Shown: one piece after another, positions 28,416 through 36,841 of the stretch
Numbering within the stretch: the first letter of the stretch is position 1
How the letters are laid out: the number at the start of each line of letters is the position of its first letter
Program-made: the position numbers and the translations under genes
The notes under the pieces: generated by a model
Told to the model about the DNA's origin: nothing
Database searches by the model: none
What the model saw: the letters and a program-made list of their open reading frames with translations, nothing else
Assembly (NCBI RefSeq): GCF_000715495.1
Contig: NZ_JNLX01000150.1
Coordinates: 1-54,492 of the forward strand
Direction: 5' to 3'
Origin: Hymenobacter sp. IS2118
Lineage (GTDB): Bacteria > Bacteroidota > Bacteroidia > Cytophagales > Hymenobacteraceae
DNA: 54,492 nt

Positions 28416-28850
28416 ATGGCAGACCACAAAGGCACCGCCGCCTGGACCGGCGACATCAAAGGCAGTGGCACGCTCAGCACCGAAAGCGGCGCGCTCAATG
28501 CGCCCTATTCCGTTGGCAGCCGCTTCGAAGGCAAAGGCGGTACCAACCCCGAAGAGCTGATTGGCGCGGCCCACGCCGGCTGCTACACCATGTACCTGAC
28601 CAGCGTGCTCACCAAGCACGGCCATCAGGTGGAAAGCATCACCACGACCAGCACCGTCACGATGAACCCCAACAACGGCCATCCCGTCATTGAGCGCATC
28701 CACGTGAGTACCGAAGGAAAAGTGAGCGGCGGCAATATCACGGCCGAAGACTTCCAGCAGCACGCTGAAGATGCCAAGGCCAACTGCCCCGTCTCGAAAG
28801 CGCTGGGCGCCGTGCCCGAAATGACGCTCGACGCGAAATTCGTTGGCTAG
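28416..28850 (+). CDS. OsmC-family peroxiredoxin
   Basis: 144 aa from MADHKGTAAW; an upstream in-frame ATG is rejected. The two redox-active cysteines are in HAGCYTMYLT and ANCPVSKAL, and NPEELIGAAHAGC is the family signature. OsmC proteins reduce organic hydroperoxides in the cytoplasm. It stands alone, divergent from the GH3 gene, and is followed by a hairpin with a T-run. Confidence 0.93.
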   Translation: MADHKGTAAWTGDIKGSGTLSTESGALNAPYSVGSRFEGKGGTNPEELIGAAHAGCYTMYLTSVLTKHGHQVESITTTSTVTMNPNNGHPVIERIHVSTEGKVSGGNITAEDFQQHAEDAKANCPVSKALGAVPEMTLDAKFVG

Positions 28851-28873
28851 GTTTCTGGTGCCTTAACCTCCCC

Positions 28874-28934
28874 AGAACGTCATGGCTTCCCTTGCGACTA
28901 CGCAGTTGTAGGGAGAGCCATGACGTTCTTTTTA
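28874..28934 (+). terminator. palindrome acting as likely terminator after the OsmC gene
   Basis: Arms 28874-28892 and 28910-28929 pair except for one bulged base; a small inner stem (TGCG/CGCA) sits in the loop, and a T-rich tail follows. The outer GTCATG resembles the other palindromic elements of this window, so it may be a repeat used as a terminator. Confidence 0.7.
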
Positions 28935-28979
28935 AGCCTGACAGCCGACAACCAACAACTAGCTACTAAATTTGCCTTC

Positions 28980-29477
28980 ATGCCCACTGGTACCACCCGC
29001 ATCCGCCTCCGCCCCGCCAACACCTCCCGCGTCCCTTTTTGGGGCCAGCTCGCCATCGGTTTATTTTGGCTGGCCTACGTGCTGTTTGGGATATTGAGCG
29101 ATACTGGCGCGCAGGACTACCACTTCCTACATTGGGTGTTTCTGGTGTTCACCTTCGTGTACCTCGGCTACGTGCTGGTCAACAACGCCCCCATTTTCGG
29201 CACCCAAAGCTACCTGGAGTTTACGCCCGGCTACATCGTGCACAAAAACGGCCTTTTCCGCCCCAAACAGGTATTCGCCGCCGAAAACATTGCCGGCCTG
29301 GAGCTGAGGACGGGCGCGCTGCGGGTGCGTCAAAAAGACGGCGAAATCTACTCCCTCAACCTCCGCGAGGTGAAGGGCAAAATGCGTAAGCAAAGCTTTC
29401 GCGAGCAGGTGCGACAGTTTGCGGCCACTCACGGTGTGCCTTTGCAGGAAATAAGCCCAACAGCCACGACGGCTTAG
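28980..29477 (+). CDS. two-helix membrane protein with PH-like C-terminal domain
   Basis: 165 aa from MPTGTTRIRLR. Two hydrophobic helices at about 22-42 and 50-70 are followed by a soluble domain (LEFTPGYIVHKNGLFRPKQVFAAENI) that looks like the small beta-barrel of bacterial PH or YcxB-like membrane proteins. No motif with assigned function was seen. The upstream in-frame start at 28920 is rejected because it lies in the hairpin region. Its stop is 2 bp from that of the convergent Uma2 gene. Confidence 0.6.
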   Translation: MPTGTTRIRLRPANTSRVPFWGQLAIGLFWLAYVLFGILSDTGAQDYHFLHWVFLVFTFVYLGYVLVNNAPIFGTQSYLEFTPGYIVHKNGLFRPKQVFAAENIAGLELRTGALRVRQKDGEIYSLNLREVKGKMRKQSFREQVRQFAATHGVPLQEISPTATTA

Positions 29478-29479
29478 AG

Positions 29480-29956
29480 CTAGTCAAACAGCTGGCTTAC
29501 CACAATTTCGGCCCCTGTTACCGGGTCGGCCAACGTCTGGCCGTTGTAGAAATACTTGTATTTGCCAGGTTCGGAGAATACGGCCACGGCCCGCAATTCG
29601 GGCACCACCAACCAATACGACTGCACCCCGGCCGCGAAATAGCGCGCGGCTTTCTCCAGCAGCTCGGCAATCAACTGCGTGGGCGAGAGGATTTCGATTG
29701 CCGTGCGCGGCACTTGCGCCACGGCAATCTGCTCAACCGCCAAATCAAGCGCTGCACGCAGGAAAACGGATACATCGGGCACCGCTTTCTGGGCATCCAG
29801 CGCCAGACTAAGTTCGGGCAGCACCAGATAATCATTACCCAGGTTAAGGCGCAGAAACTGAATTAAATTTCCTTGAATGAGTGCATGTTTCAGGCTGGGA
29901 CTGGGCTTGCCGCGTTCGAGCTCGTAGTCGGAAATTTCCGGGGCAAGGGTTTCCAT
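29480..29956 (-). CDS. Uma2-family endonuclease (DUF820)
   Basis: 158 aa PD-(D/E)XK-fold protein. The catalytic pattern is the Asp in KAVPDVSVFL, the Glu in TAIEILSP and a downstream Lys in LLEKAARYFAAGV, followed by SYWLVVPELRAV. Uma2 proteins are abundant in high-GC Bacteroidota and cyanobacteria and often spread horizontally; the biological role is unclear. It is 50 bp downstream of dnaA, on the same strand. Confidence 0.88.
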   Translation of the reverse strand: METLAPEISDYELERGKPSPSLKHALIQGNLIQFLRLNLGNDYLVLPELSLALDAQKAVPDVSVFLRAALDLAVEQIAVAQVPRTAIEILSPTQLIAELLEKAARYFAAGVQSYWLVVPELRAVAVFSEPGKYKYFYNGQTLADPVTGAEIVVSQLFD

Positions 29957-30006
29957 AAGGCAGAGGCTTTCCCAAATGTAACGACGCAGCCCCGGAAACG
30001 GTGCCG

Positions 30007-31575
30007 CTATTTCTTCGCGAACTTCTTCCGCAGCTCGTCTACCTGGTCGCGGAATTTCTTGTCCGAATCCACCAGGTCCGACACGGTTTGTACCGAGTGC
30101 ATCACCGTGGTATGGTCGCGCCCGCCGAAATGGAAACCAATGGTTTTCAGCGTGTGCGCGGTGTGGTGCTTGGCAAAGTACATGGCCACCTGCCGGGCCG
30201 TTACCACTTCCTTCTTGCGGGTTTTGTCTTTCAGCAGCTCCACCGGAATGCTGAAGTACGCAGCCACGGTTTTCTGAATGAAGTCGAGGTTTACCTCGGC
30301 CTCCACTTCCTCGATGATGTGGCGCAGGGCCTGCTTCACCATTTCCAGGTCGATGTCGCGCCGCGAAAGGCTGCTTTGGGCCACCAGCGAGGCAATTACG
30401 CCTTCCAGCTCGCGCACGTTGGTATGCACCGAGTTGGCGAGGTAGTCCACCACGTGGTCCGGCGGAATATCGATGCCGTCCTGCTCCATCTTGTTGCGAA
30501 TGATGGCCACCCGCGTCTCAAAATCCGGGCTTTGCACGTCGGCCGTCAGGCCCCATTTGAAGCGGTTCAGCAGCCGGTCTTCCAGCCCTTGCAGGTCCTT
30601 GGGCGGCCGGTCGGAGGTCATCACAATCTGCTTGCCGGACTGGTGCAAGTGATTGAAGATGTGAAAGAACATCTCCTGGGTCTTGCCCTTGTTGGCCAGA
30701 AACTGCACGTCATCCAGAATCAGGGCATCGACTTGCAAATAGAAGTTCGCAAAGTCCTGCACCTGCGCGCGCTGCACGCTGTCAATAAACTGATTCGTAA
30801 ACTTCTCCGCCGATACGTAGAGCACGAACCGCTCGGGCGCGGTGGCCTTGATGTGGTTGCCGATGGCCTGCACGAGGTGGGTTTTGCCCAGGCCCACGCC
30901 GCCGTACACCATCAGCGGGTTGAAGCTGGTGGTGCCGGGCTTATTGGCCACGGCGAGGCCCGCCGAGCGGGCCAGGCGGTTGCAGTCGCCCTCAATATAG
31001 TTGTCGAACGTGTAGGAGCCGTTGAGCTGCGAGGGCACGAGGTTGCCGTCCACGGGCTTGGCCGTGTCGAAGGGGTTGCGGGCGGGAGTCAGCGTATCGG
31101 CCCCGCTGTTGCTGAAGTTGTTGCCGCGTGGAGTGGTGCGCACCGCGGCCGAGTTCACGTAGCGCGCCGAGGCGGCGCGGGCACTACCAGCCAGCGGATT
31201 GCCCACGGGCGTGGGCACGGGAGCCGTGGGCATGGGCTGGGGTGCGTCGCGCGGGTCGGGGGCGGCCTGCTTGCGGGGCGGCGGCAGGTGCAGGGCGCGC
31301 GGCGGCGCCTGCTCGTTGCCCTGGTCCACCACCACGCTGTATTCGAGGCGGCCATCGGCCCCAAGCTCCCGGTAGAGGGCCCGGCGCAGCTCGTCCACGT
31401 AGTGCTCCTCCAGCCAGTCGTAGAAGTAGGCGCTAGGCACCTGAATGGTCAGCACATTGCCCTTCAGCTCGACCGGAACAATGGGTTGGAACCAGGTTTT
31501 GAAACTCTGCTCCCCGATTTCCGCCGAGATGCTGCGTAAACAGCTAGCCCAAACCGTGCGAAAATCTTTGAGCAT
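30007..31575 (-). CDS. dnaA: chromosomal replication initiator DnaA
   Basis: 522 aa. Domain I (residues 1-90) contains FKTWFQPIVPVEL. A long Pro/Ala-rich domain II linker (about 95-175) follows. The AAA+ domain has Walker A GGVGLGKTHL near 225 and Walker B LILDDVQFL. The C-terminal DNA-binding domain has the GRDHTTVMHSV signature that reads DnaA boxes. DnaA unwinds the origin to begin replication. dnaN or recF are not adjacent, as is usual in many Bacteroidota. The linker is long, but all functional motifs are intact. Confidence 0.97.
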   Translation of the reverse strand: MLKDFRTVWASCLRSISAEIGEQSFKTWFQPIVPVELKGNVLTIQVPSAYFYDWLEEHYVDELRRALYRELGADGRLEYSVVVDQGNEQAPPRALHLPPPRKQAAPDPRDAPQPMPTAPVPTPVGNPLAGSARAASARYVNSAAVRTTPRGNNFSNSGADTLTPARNPFDTAKPVDGNLVPSQLNGSYTFDNYIEGDCNRLARSAGLAVANKPGTTSFNPLMVYGGVGLGKTHLVQAIGNHIKATAPERFVLYVSAEKFTNQFIDSVQRAQVQDFANFYLQVDALILDDVQFLANKGKTQEMFFHIFNHLHQSGKQIVMTSDRPPKDLQGLEDRLLNRFKWGLTADVQSPDFETRVAIIRNKMEQDGIDIPPDHVVDYLANSVHTNVRELEGVIASLVAQSSLSRRDIDLEMVKQALRHIIEEVEAEVNLDFIQKTVAAYFSIPVELLKDKTRKKEVVTARQVAMYFAKHHTAHTLKTIGFHFGGRDHTTVMHSVQTVSDLVDSDKKFRDQVDELRKKFAKK

Positions 31576-31672
31576 GAGTTAATTGAGTGATGACCGAACG
31601 AAAATCCGGAGCAAAAACAGTGATAAAACCCAGGGCAGTCGCCGCCGGCTTTTTCTTAGAGGGGGACAAAAT

Positions 31673-31681
31673 TGTGGAAAA
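31673..31681 (-). promoter_or_regulatory. DnaA-box-like site upstream of dnaA
   Basis: TGTGGAAAA (TTTTCCACA on the other strand) differs by one base from the consensus DnaA box and lies about 100 bp upstream of dnaA, a place where autoregulation is common. One isolated near-match is weak evidence. Confidence 0.3.
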
Positions 31682-31691
31682 CTCTGCACTT

Positions 31692-31728
31692 AAAAAAGCC
31701 GGAATCAGCTTGTTTATTCCGAGCTTTT
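31692..31728. terminator. terminator between the metallophosphatase gene and dnaA
   Basis: AAGCCGGAAT and ATTCCGAGCTT form an imperfect stem around a 10-nt loop, with an A-run on the left and a T-run on the right, so it can work on the minus strand for the 5'-nucleotidase genes. It overlaps the last codon of the metallophosphatase gene. Confidence 0.7.
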
Positions 31729-32668
31729 AACAGGCGGCGCGAACGGGCACCACAGAGGCACTTGCTAAACCGCCTCGTTTTGTTTTCGGCGAAAATTCAT
31801 AATCCAGCCTTCCCAGGTTTATACCCGACCAGCCCACTTGATTTATTAAGGTGGGCCGGCCATCGGGGCTGGCAATAGGCTCAGGCGCGTCGAGGAACGT
31901 GTGGGTGTGCCCGCCCAGTATCAGGTCGATGCCCGAAACCTGGGCCGCGAGTTTGCGGTCGTCAATTTTGGCGCCTTCGTACTTGTAGCCCAAGTGCGAG
32001 AGGCAGATAACCAGGTCGCATTTCTCGGCGCCGCGCAGTTGGGCCACGGTTTCCGTGGCTTTCGCCACCGGGTCGAGGTATTGGGTGGCACCAAAGTTCA
32101 TATCGCCCACCAGGCCTGCGAGCTGAATGCCCAGGCCGAACACGCCAATGCGCACGCCCTGCTTCTCAAACACCTTATAAGGCGCGAAACGGCCCGCCAA
32201 AGGCGTCTTGGAGAAGTCGTAGTTGGCCACGAGGAAGGGAAACGTGGCGTTGGGCAGCTGGCGCAGCAGGCCATCCAGGCCGTTGTCGAAATCATGGTTG
32301 CCGAGCGTGCTGGCGTCGTACTTCATCTCGCTCATGAGCTTGAGCTCCAGCTCGCCGCCGAAGAAGTTGAAGTACGGCGTGCCCTGAAAAATGTCGCCCG
32401 AGTCGAGCAGCAGCACGTTCGATTCTTTGCTGCGAATATCTTTGATGAGGGCCGCGCGCCGCGCCATGCCGCCCAGCCCGGCCCACTGCCCGCCATTGTC
32501 GGGAAAAGGCTCGATGCGGGAGTGCATGTCGTTGGTGTGCAGAATAGTGAGCTTGGTGGGCGCTTTGGCACCAACGGCGGCCTCGGCGGAGCTGGTCAGG
32601 CCGCCGAGTACGGTGAGGCCGGCGGTACCGAGCAGGGATTGACGGAGAAAATCGCGGCGGGTAGTCAT
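31727..32668 (-). CDS. 5'-nucleotidase N-terminal metallophosphatase, Tat-exported
   Basis: 313 aa. The N-terminus MTTRRDFLRQSLLG is a twin-arginine signal. The calcineurin-like catalytic domain of UshA-type nucleotidases follows, with ILHTNDMHSR, LLDSGDIFQG, STLGNHDFDNG and ILGGHTHTF as metal-binding motifs. The C-terminal substrate-binding domain found in fused UshA is missing here; it is encoded by the gene 30 bp upstream. Together they should hydrolyse extracytoplasmic nucleotides to nucleosides and phosphate. Confidence 0.92.
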   Translation of the reverse strand: MTTRRDFLRQSLLGTAGLTVLGGLTSSAEAAVGAKAPTKLTILHTNDMHSRIEPFPDNGGQWAGLGGMARRAALIKDIRSKESNVLLLDSGDIFQGTPYFNFFGGELELKLMSEMKYDASTLGNHDFDNGLDGLLRQLPNATFPFLVANYDFSKTPLAGRFAPYKVFEKQGVRIGVFGLGIQLAGLVGDMNFGATQYLDPVAKATETVAQLRGAEKCDLVICLSHLGYKYEGAKIDDRKLAAQVSGIDLILGGHTHTFLDAPEPIASPDGRPTLINQVGWSGINLGRLDYEFSPKTKRGGLASASVVPVRAAC

Positions 32669-32698
32669 CGAATAGTTATATAGTGAGGTTCCGAAGCT

Positions 32699-33469
32699 TT
32701 ACTGCCGCACGCGGCCTTCGACTTTGGCCGTCACGGGCTGGCCGGCCTGAGTGAGGCTGCGGACATGGTCGGCAATGGCGGTGCGCAGCAGCACGCCGGT
32801 GGGCCGGGGCGGCAGGGTTTTGAAGAAGGCCATATCGTCGCCGCCCGAGGCCAGGTAATCGGAAATGGCAATGCCCCAGGTCCGGTTCTGGTTGGGGTCG
32901 AAAGCCTGATTACCGATGCGAATGTCCTTGGGTAGGCCGTCGAACGTGAGGGCGTAGGTAGCGCCGGAAACGGCCATTTTGATGCGCGCCGCGTACTCAA
33001 ACAGCTGCTGCACCACCGGGCCGGGCGCATCGAGCACCACCAGCTGATTCTCAAATGGCATCAGCTCAAACACGGCGCCCAGCGTAACCGGGCCCGCCGC
33101 GAAACCGGCGCGCAGGCCGCCGTTGGTCATCACGCCCAGGGGCACGGCCTCGCCCAGCACCTGGCTGGCGCGGGTGCGCTGCAGGTCGGCCACAAAATTG
33201 GCGAGCGGCGACTCACCCGGCGTTTTGACCAGGGCCACGGGCGCCATGCCCAGCACCTCCGTCATCTGGGCGGTCACCTTATCGTGGTAAGGCGCGATCA
33301 GGGCCGCTACGGCGGGGTCCTCGGCCTGGGTTTTGCCCACCGGCTGGCTGGTGACCGGCACCAGCGTGGCACGGGGCTGGTAGGCGGCGCGCTGGCAGCC
33401 GGTGGCCAGCGCGAGGCTCAGAAGTGGCAGCCAGGTACGAAAAGTCGAATTTGAAGAAAACTTAAACAT
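32699..33469 (-). CDS. 5'-nucleotidase C-terminal domain lipoprotein
   Basis: 256 aa with lipobox Cys25 (LSLALATGCQRAAYQ). The body is the 5_nucleotid_C substrate-binding domain: VMTNGGLRAGF, ELMPFENQLVVLD and ISDYLASGGDDM are characteristic. It has no catalytic metallophosphatase half, which is supplied by the gene immediately downstream. The two form a split UshA-like enzyme with gene order reversed relative to the fused protein. The lipoprotein anchor suggests a membrane-tethered periplasmic complex. Confidence 0.88.
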   Translation of the reverse strand: MFKFSSNSTFRTWLPLLSLALATGCQRAAYQPRATLVPVTSQPVGKTQAEDPAVAALIAPYHDKVTAQMTEVLGMAPVALVKTPGESPLANFVADLQRTRASQVLGEAVPLGVMTNGGLRAGFAAGPVTLGAVFELMPFENQLVVLDAPGPVVQQLFEYAARIKMAVSGATYALTFDGLPKDIRIGNQAFDPNQNRTWGIAISDYLASGGDDMAFFKTLPPRPTGVLLRTAIADHVRSLTQAGQPVTAKVEGRVRQ

Positions 33470-33484
33470 TATTGGTACGACCTG

Positions 33485-34774
33485 TTACTTGGTTAAATCG
33501 TAGCTGAGCAGGGCCGAAAAACGCTTTACGGTGGTGCCGGAGCTTACAATGGCGCTGAAACCGTTAGTTATCTCGGCACGGAACTCGGCGCCAAAGCTGC
33601 GGCCCGCTAACCGGCCAGCGCTCGCACCTATTCCGGCCACGAACCCTTGTTCAATTTTACGGGTTTCGAGTGCCGGTTTCCACACGCTGAATTGAGGATT
33701 ACTACCGAAATCAACCAAAATATTGCGGGACTCCACTTGCCGTTGCAGGGCGAAAGCCCCGCTTATTCCAACCTGCACAAACGGACGAACTGCTCCTTTG
33801 GGAAGGGAATAGCGAAAAAGAACGGGAATGCGGATGTACTGCAAGCGCAGGCGCGCTTCCTCCCGAAAGGTATTATTAGTGGACCGGGACTGGTAGGTGT
33901 ACACCCCGTCGTAGGCCTGACGGTCATAGAGCGCTTCCAATCGAAAAGACAGCTTTTTACTAATTTTTGAAAGGTTGTAGCCAGCGGCCAGCCCCAAAAC
34001 CGGACTAAAGCCGGATTTGTACGGCCCGTTCAGACTGAGTTGGTCGTTGTCGACGCGCAGGGTGCTGCGGTGTACTCCAGCCAGCACTTCAAGGTGCAAC
34101 CGGCCGCTACGGCTTGCCAAAGTTGGGTTCTGAGGCAGCAGGCTGTCAGGCGTGGTGTTCACGCACGCATTGTAGCGGGTTACGGCATCAACAAAAAACC
34201 GCAGCCCGAACTGCACTTGGTTAACTCGCAACTGTTCCTGCGGGCAGCTCTTAAACGCCTGCGCCAGCACCGCGACGTACTCGTTGTTGTAGCGTTCAAA
34301 CTTCTGCCCTTTGGCATTGATTATGGTTTCGTTTAGCCGGCGCAGTTCCTGCAGGGGTTCTGTGCTGCTAGTGGCCCCGGCCCCGCGGATGTAGTAATGG
34401 TCGTGACGCTGCAAATCGCGGCGAGCGTACAGGGAAATAGGCCCGTGCACGATTATCTCAACAAACTGCAGCTGGGCGGGCAACGACGGGGCTGCCACTT
34501 CCGCCAGCGGGGTGAGGCGCGCCTCGTAGCGGCTGGCTCCGACAAAGCCGTAGCCCAGGGCCGTGCCCGGTACAAACTCCTGCACGGCCTGCGCGGCATC
34601 CGTCCTGAAACGACACCCCACCGCGCTACGCTGCGCGCTCTGGTAATCAACCAGTCCCCGCAGGGTATCGCCTTCGGGCCGCACCACGTAGCCCGGCCGG
34701 AAATCGGACTGCGCCAGGGTTTCAACACAATTAAAAAGCAGGAATAAAGAAGCAATGAGCGTAGCTTTTAGCAT
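33485..34774 (-). CDS. outer membrane beta-barrel protein, porin-like
   Basis: 429 aa with a signal peptide ending VETLAQ (about residue 21). The N-terminal 200 residues (GYVVRPEGDTLRGLVDY and onward) form an uncharacterised periplasmic-type domain. The C-terminal half has alternating hydrophobic strands (LRLQYIRIPVLFRYSLP, RPFVQVGISGAFAL) typical of the OMP_b-brl_2/PorT-like barrel and ends SALLSYDLTK. Role unknown. It starts the minus-strand run leading into the nucleotidase genes and is divergent from mutA. Confidence 0.8.
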   Translation of the reverse strand: MLKATLIASLFLLFNCVETLAQSDFRPGYVVRPEGDTLRGLVDYQSAQRSAVGCRFRTDAAQAVQEFVPGTALGYGFVGASRYEARLTPLAEVAAPSLPAQLQFVEIIVHGPISLYARRDLQRHDHYYIRGAGATSSTEPLQELRRLNETIINAKGQKFERYNNEYVAVLAQAFKSCPQEQLRVNQVQFGLRFFVDAVTRYNACVNTTPDSLLPQNPTLASRSGRLHLEVLAGVHRSTLRVDNDQLSLNGPYKSGFSPVLGLAAGYNLSKISKKLSFRLEALYDRQAYDGVYTYQSRSTNNTFREEARLRLQYIRIPVLFRYSLPKGAVRPFVQVGISGAFALQRQVESRNILVDFGSNPQFSVWKPALETRKIEQGFVAGIGASAGRLAGRSFGAEFRAEITNGFSAIVSSGTTVKRFSALLSYDLTK

Positions 34775-34963
34775 TACAATTCGAAGTATTTGGCAGAAGT
34801 AAAAATCAGCGCATTAACGGAGTGCCAACGCAGGACAAAATTACGTCTGCTTTCTGGCTTCAACGGGTACAGCATGGTCCCCTTCCGCTTGGTAGCGGTA
34901 TCTTTCCGACACTTTTATCCTGCTGCCGCGCGACCCCGTGCTGGCGGCCCCCTCCGTACCGCC

Positions 34964-36745
34964 ATGTCCGATACTCCGGTTGCCACGCCCGTTTCCTTTG
35001 CCGAATTTCCGGCCGTGACCACTGCCGAATGGCAGGCCCGCCTTGCCCGCGACCTGAAAGGACGGGACCCGGCCACCCTGCGCTGGCCCCTGCCCGATGG
35101 CTTTAGCGTGGAGCCCTTTTACCACCGCGAGGCGCTGACGGCGCTGGGTGGCGCCCCCGCGCCCCTGCCCCACCCGCCGGCGCCGTGGCGGAATATGCCG
35201 ACCATTGAGGTGCCGGCCGGCGAGGGCCGGGCGGCCATCGACCAGGCCGCGGCGGCCCTGGCCAGCGGGGCCGACGGCATCCACTTTGTACTAGCCGACG
35301 CCACCACGTTTGCCACGCACTACCTGGCCGAACAGCTGCCCCTGGCCGATACCTACATCGGCTACACGCTGACGGCGGCGCCCGATGTGTGGCTGGCCCA
35401 GCTGCTGGATGCGGCCCCTGGCACGCCACTGCGCGGCTTTTTACGCTTCGCGCCCGGCTCCGCGCCCGAGGGTGCCGAGCTGGCCGACTACCGCCCGGCG
35501 CTGCGGCGCTGCGTGCACCTGACCACCGGCATGCCCGAGTTTCAGGCGCTGGCCATCAACGCGGCGTTTTTTGGCAACCGCGGCGCCACGGCCACCCAGC
35601 AGATTGCCTTTGGCCTGAACACCGCCGCGGCCCTGCTGGCCGGACTGCCCAACGAGGAAATCGACGTGGCGCAGGTGGCGGCGGCCATGCACTGGCAGGT
35701 GGCCATTGGCCCCAGCTACTTCGTCGAAATGGCTAAGCTGCGCACCCTGCGGCGGCTGTGGACCACGCTGCTGCACGCCTTTGGCCTGCCCGCCGCGCTC
35801 GGCCAACACCTGCGCGTGCATACCGCCACGGCCTCCTGGACGCAAACGACCCTGGACCCGCACACTAACTTACTGCGCCACACCACCGAGGCCATGAGCG
35901 CCGTGCTCGGCGGGGCCGATTCGGTGGCGGTGGCGCCGTTCGATAGCCTTTACGCCGAAACCAACGACTTTTCGGGGCGGCTGGCCCGCAACCTGCCGGT
36001 GCTGCTGCGCGAGGAGTCGGCCCTGGGCCGGGTGCACGACCCTGCCGCCGGCTCTTATTATCTCGAAACCCTGACCGACTTGCTGGCCCAGGAAGCCTGG
36101 GGACTGTTTCAGCAGATGGAGGCGGCCGGGGGCTTGCCCACCGTGCGGGCGCAGGTGCTGGAGGAAATCAAGGCCGTGGCCACCGAAACCTTCCGGCGCA
36201 TTGCCGGCGGGCAGCAGGTGGTGGTGGGCACCAACCGCTTTCAAAACCGCGGCGAACAGTTCAGCTTCCACCCCAAGCAGCTGCTGCGCTCGGCCAGCTT
36301 CGATGTGAGCCGCGCCACTTACCCCACCGAAGTGCTGCGGCTGGCTACGGCCCTGCACTTTGAGCGCCGGGAAAAGAAAAGCAAGCGCGCGGCCGTGGTG
36401 CTGCTGGGCGCCAACACCAACCAGATAATCCTGGACACCTTCCTGAACATGCTGCTGCCCAATGAGCGGCCCGAAATAGCAGCCAGCCACCCGAACGGGA
36501 CGTTGTCGCTGCTGTATTCGTCGCCCGAGGAAGCCACGCTCATGTACGCCACGCCCGAGCAGTTTCAGCGCTTCGCCCGCTTCATCTACCAGATTCCGAC
36601 GGAGAAGCAGGTGTTTGTTCCGCCCACCCTGCTCAGCTCCGACATGCCCACGCTACAGGAAGCGGTGCGGGTATTTGGCTTTCAGGAAATGAAGGTGCAG
36701 GGCTACACCACCGAACAAGTGCTGGACCGCATTCAGGGCCGCTAG
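34964..36745 (+). CDS. mutA: methylmalonyl-CoA mutase small (beta) subunit
   Basis: 593 aa from MSDTPVATP; the frame is open another 58 codons upstream into the intergenic gap and is rejected there. The TIM-barrel mutase fold is recognisable (GFSVEPFYHRE near the N-terminus, FFGNRGATATQQIAFGLN, VHTATASWTQTTLDPHTNLLRHTTEAMSAVLG as short family landmarks). The C-terminal part is a degenerate B12-binding-like domain without the DxHxxG histidine, as expected for the non-catalytic subunit. With MutB it interconverts methylmalonyl-CoA and succinyl-CoA. A TATCTTTC at 34899 is a possible -7 box. Confidence 0.94.
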   Translation: MSDTPVATPVSFAEFPAVTTAEWQARLARDLKGRDPATLRWPLPDGFSVEPFYHREALTALGGAPAPLPHPPAPWRNMPTIEVPAGEGRAAIDQAAAALASGADGIHFVLADATTFATHYLAEQLPLADTYIGYTLTAAPDVWLAQLLDAAPGTPLRGFLRFAPGSAPEGAELADYRPALRRCVHLTTGMPEFQALAINAAFFGNRGATATQQIAFGLNTAAALLAGLPNEEIDVAQVAAAMHWQVAIGPSYFVEMAKLRTLRRLWTTLLHAFGLPAALGQHLRVHTATASWTQTTLDPHTNLLRHTTEAMSAVLGGADSVAVAPFDSLYAETNDFSGRLARNLPVLLREESALGRVHDPAAGSYYLETLTDLLAQEAWGLFQQMEAAGGLPTVRAQVLEEIKAVATETFRRIAGGQQVVVGTNRFQNRGEQFSFHPKQLLRSASFDVSRATYPTEVLRLATALHFERREKKSKRAAVVLLGANTNQIILDTFLNMLLPNERPEIAASHPNGTLSLLYSSPEEATLMYATPEQFQRFARFIYQIPTEKQVFVPPTLLSSDMPTLQEAVRVFGFQEMKVQGYTTEQVLDRIQGR

Positions 36746-36749
36746 GCTG

Positions 36750-36835
36750 GTTGTCAGTTGGGAATTGTCGGTTGTCAGGGATTCTGACTTTGCCGGCATT
36801 TAGCAGCAGACAACCGACAATTCCCAACTGACAAC
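36750..36835. repeat. perfect 27-bp inverted repeat between mutA and mutB
   Basis: Arms 36750-36776 and 36809-36835 are exact reverse complements separated by 32 bp; they fill almost the whole 96-bp gap and end 6 bp before the mutB ATG. The arms themselves contain internal repeats of a TTGTC/GTTG type. No T-run follows, so it need not terminate transcription; it might affect the relative expression of the two subunits. Confidence 0.9.
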
Positions 36836-36841
36836 AACTAT

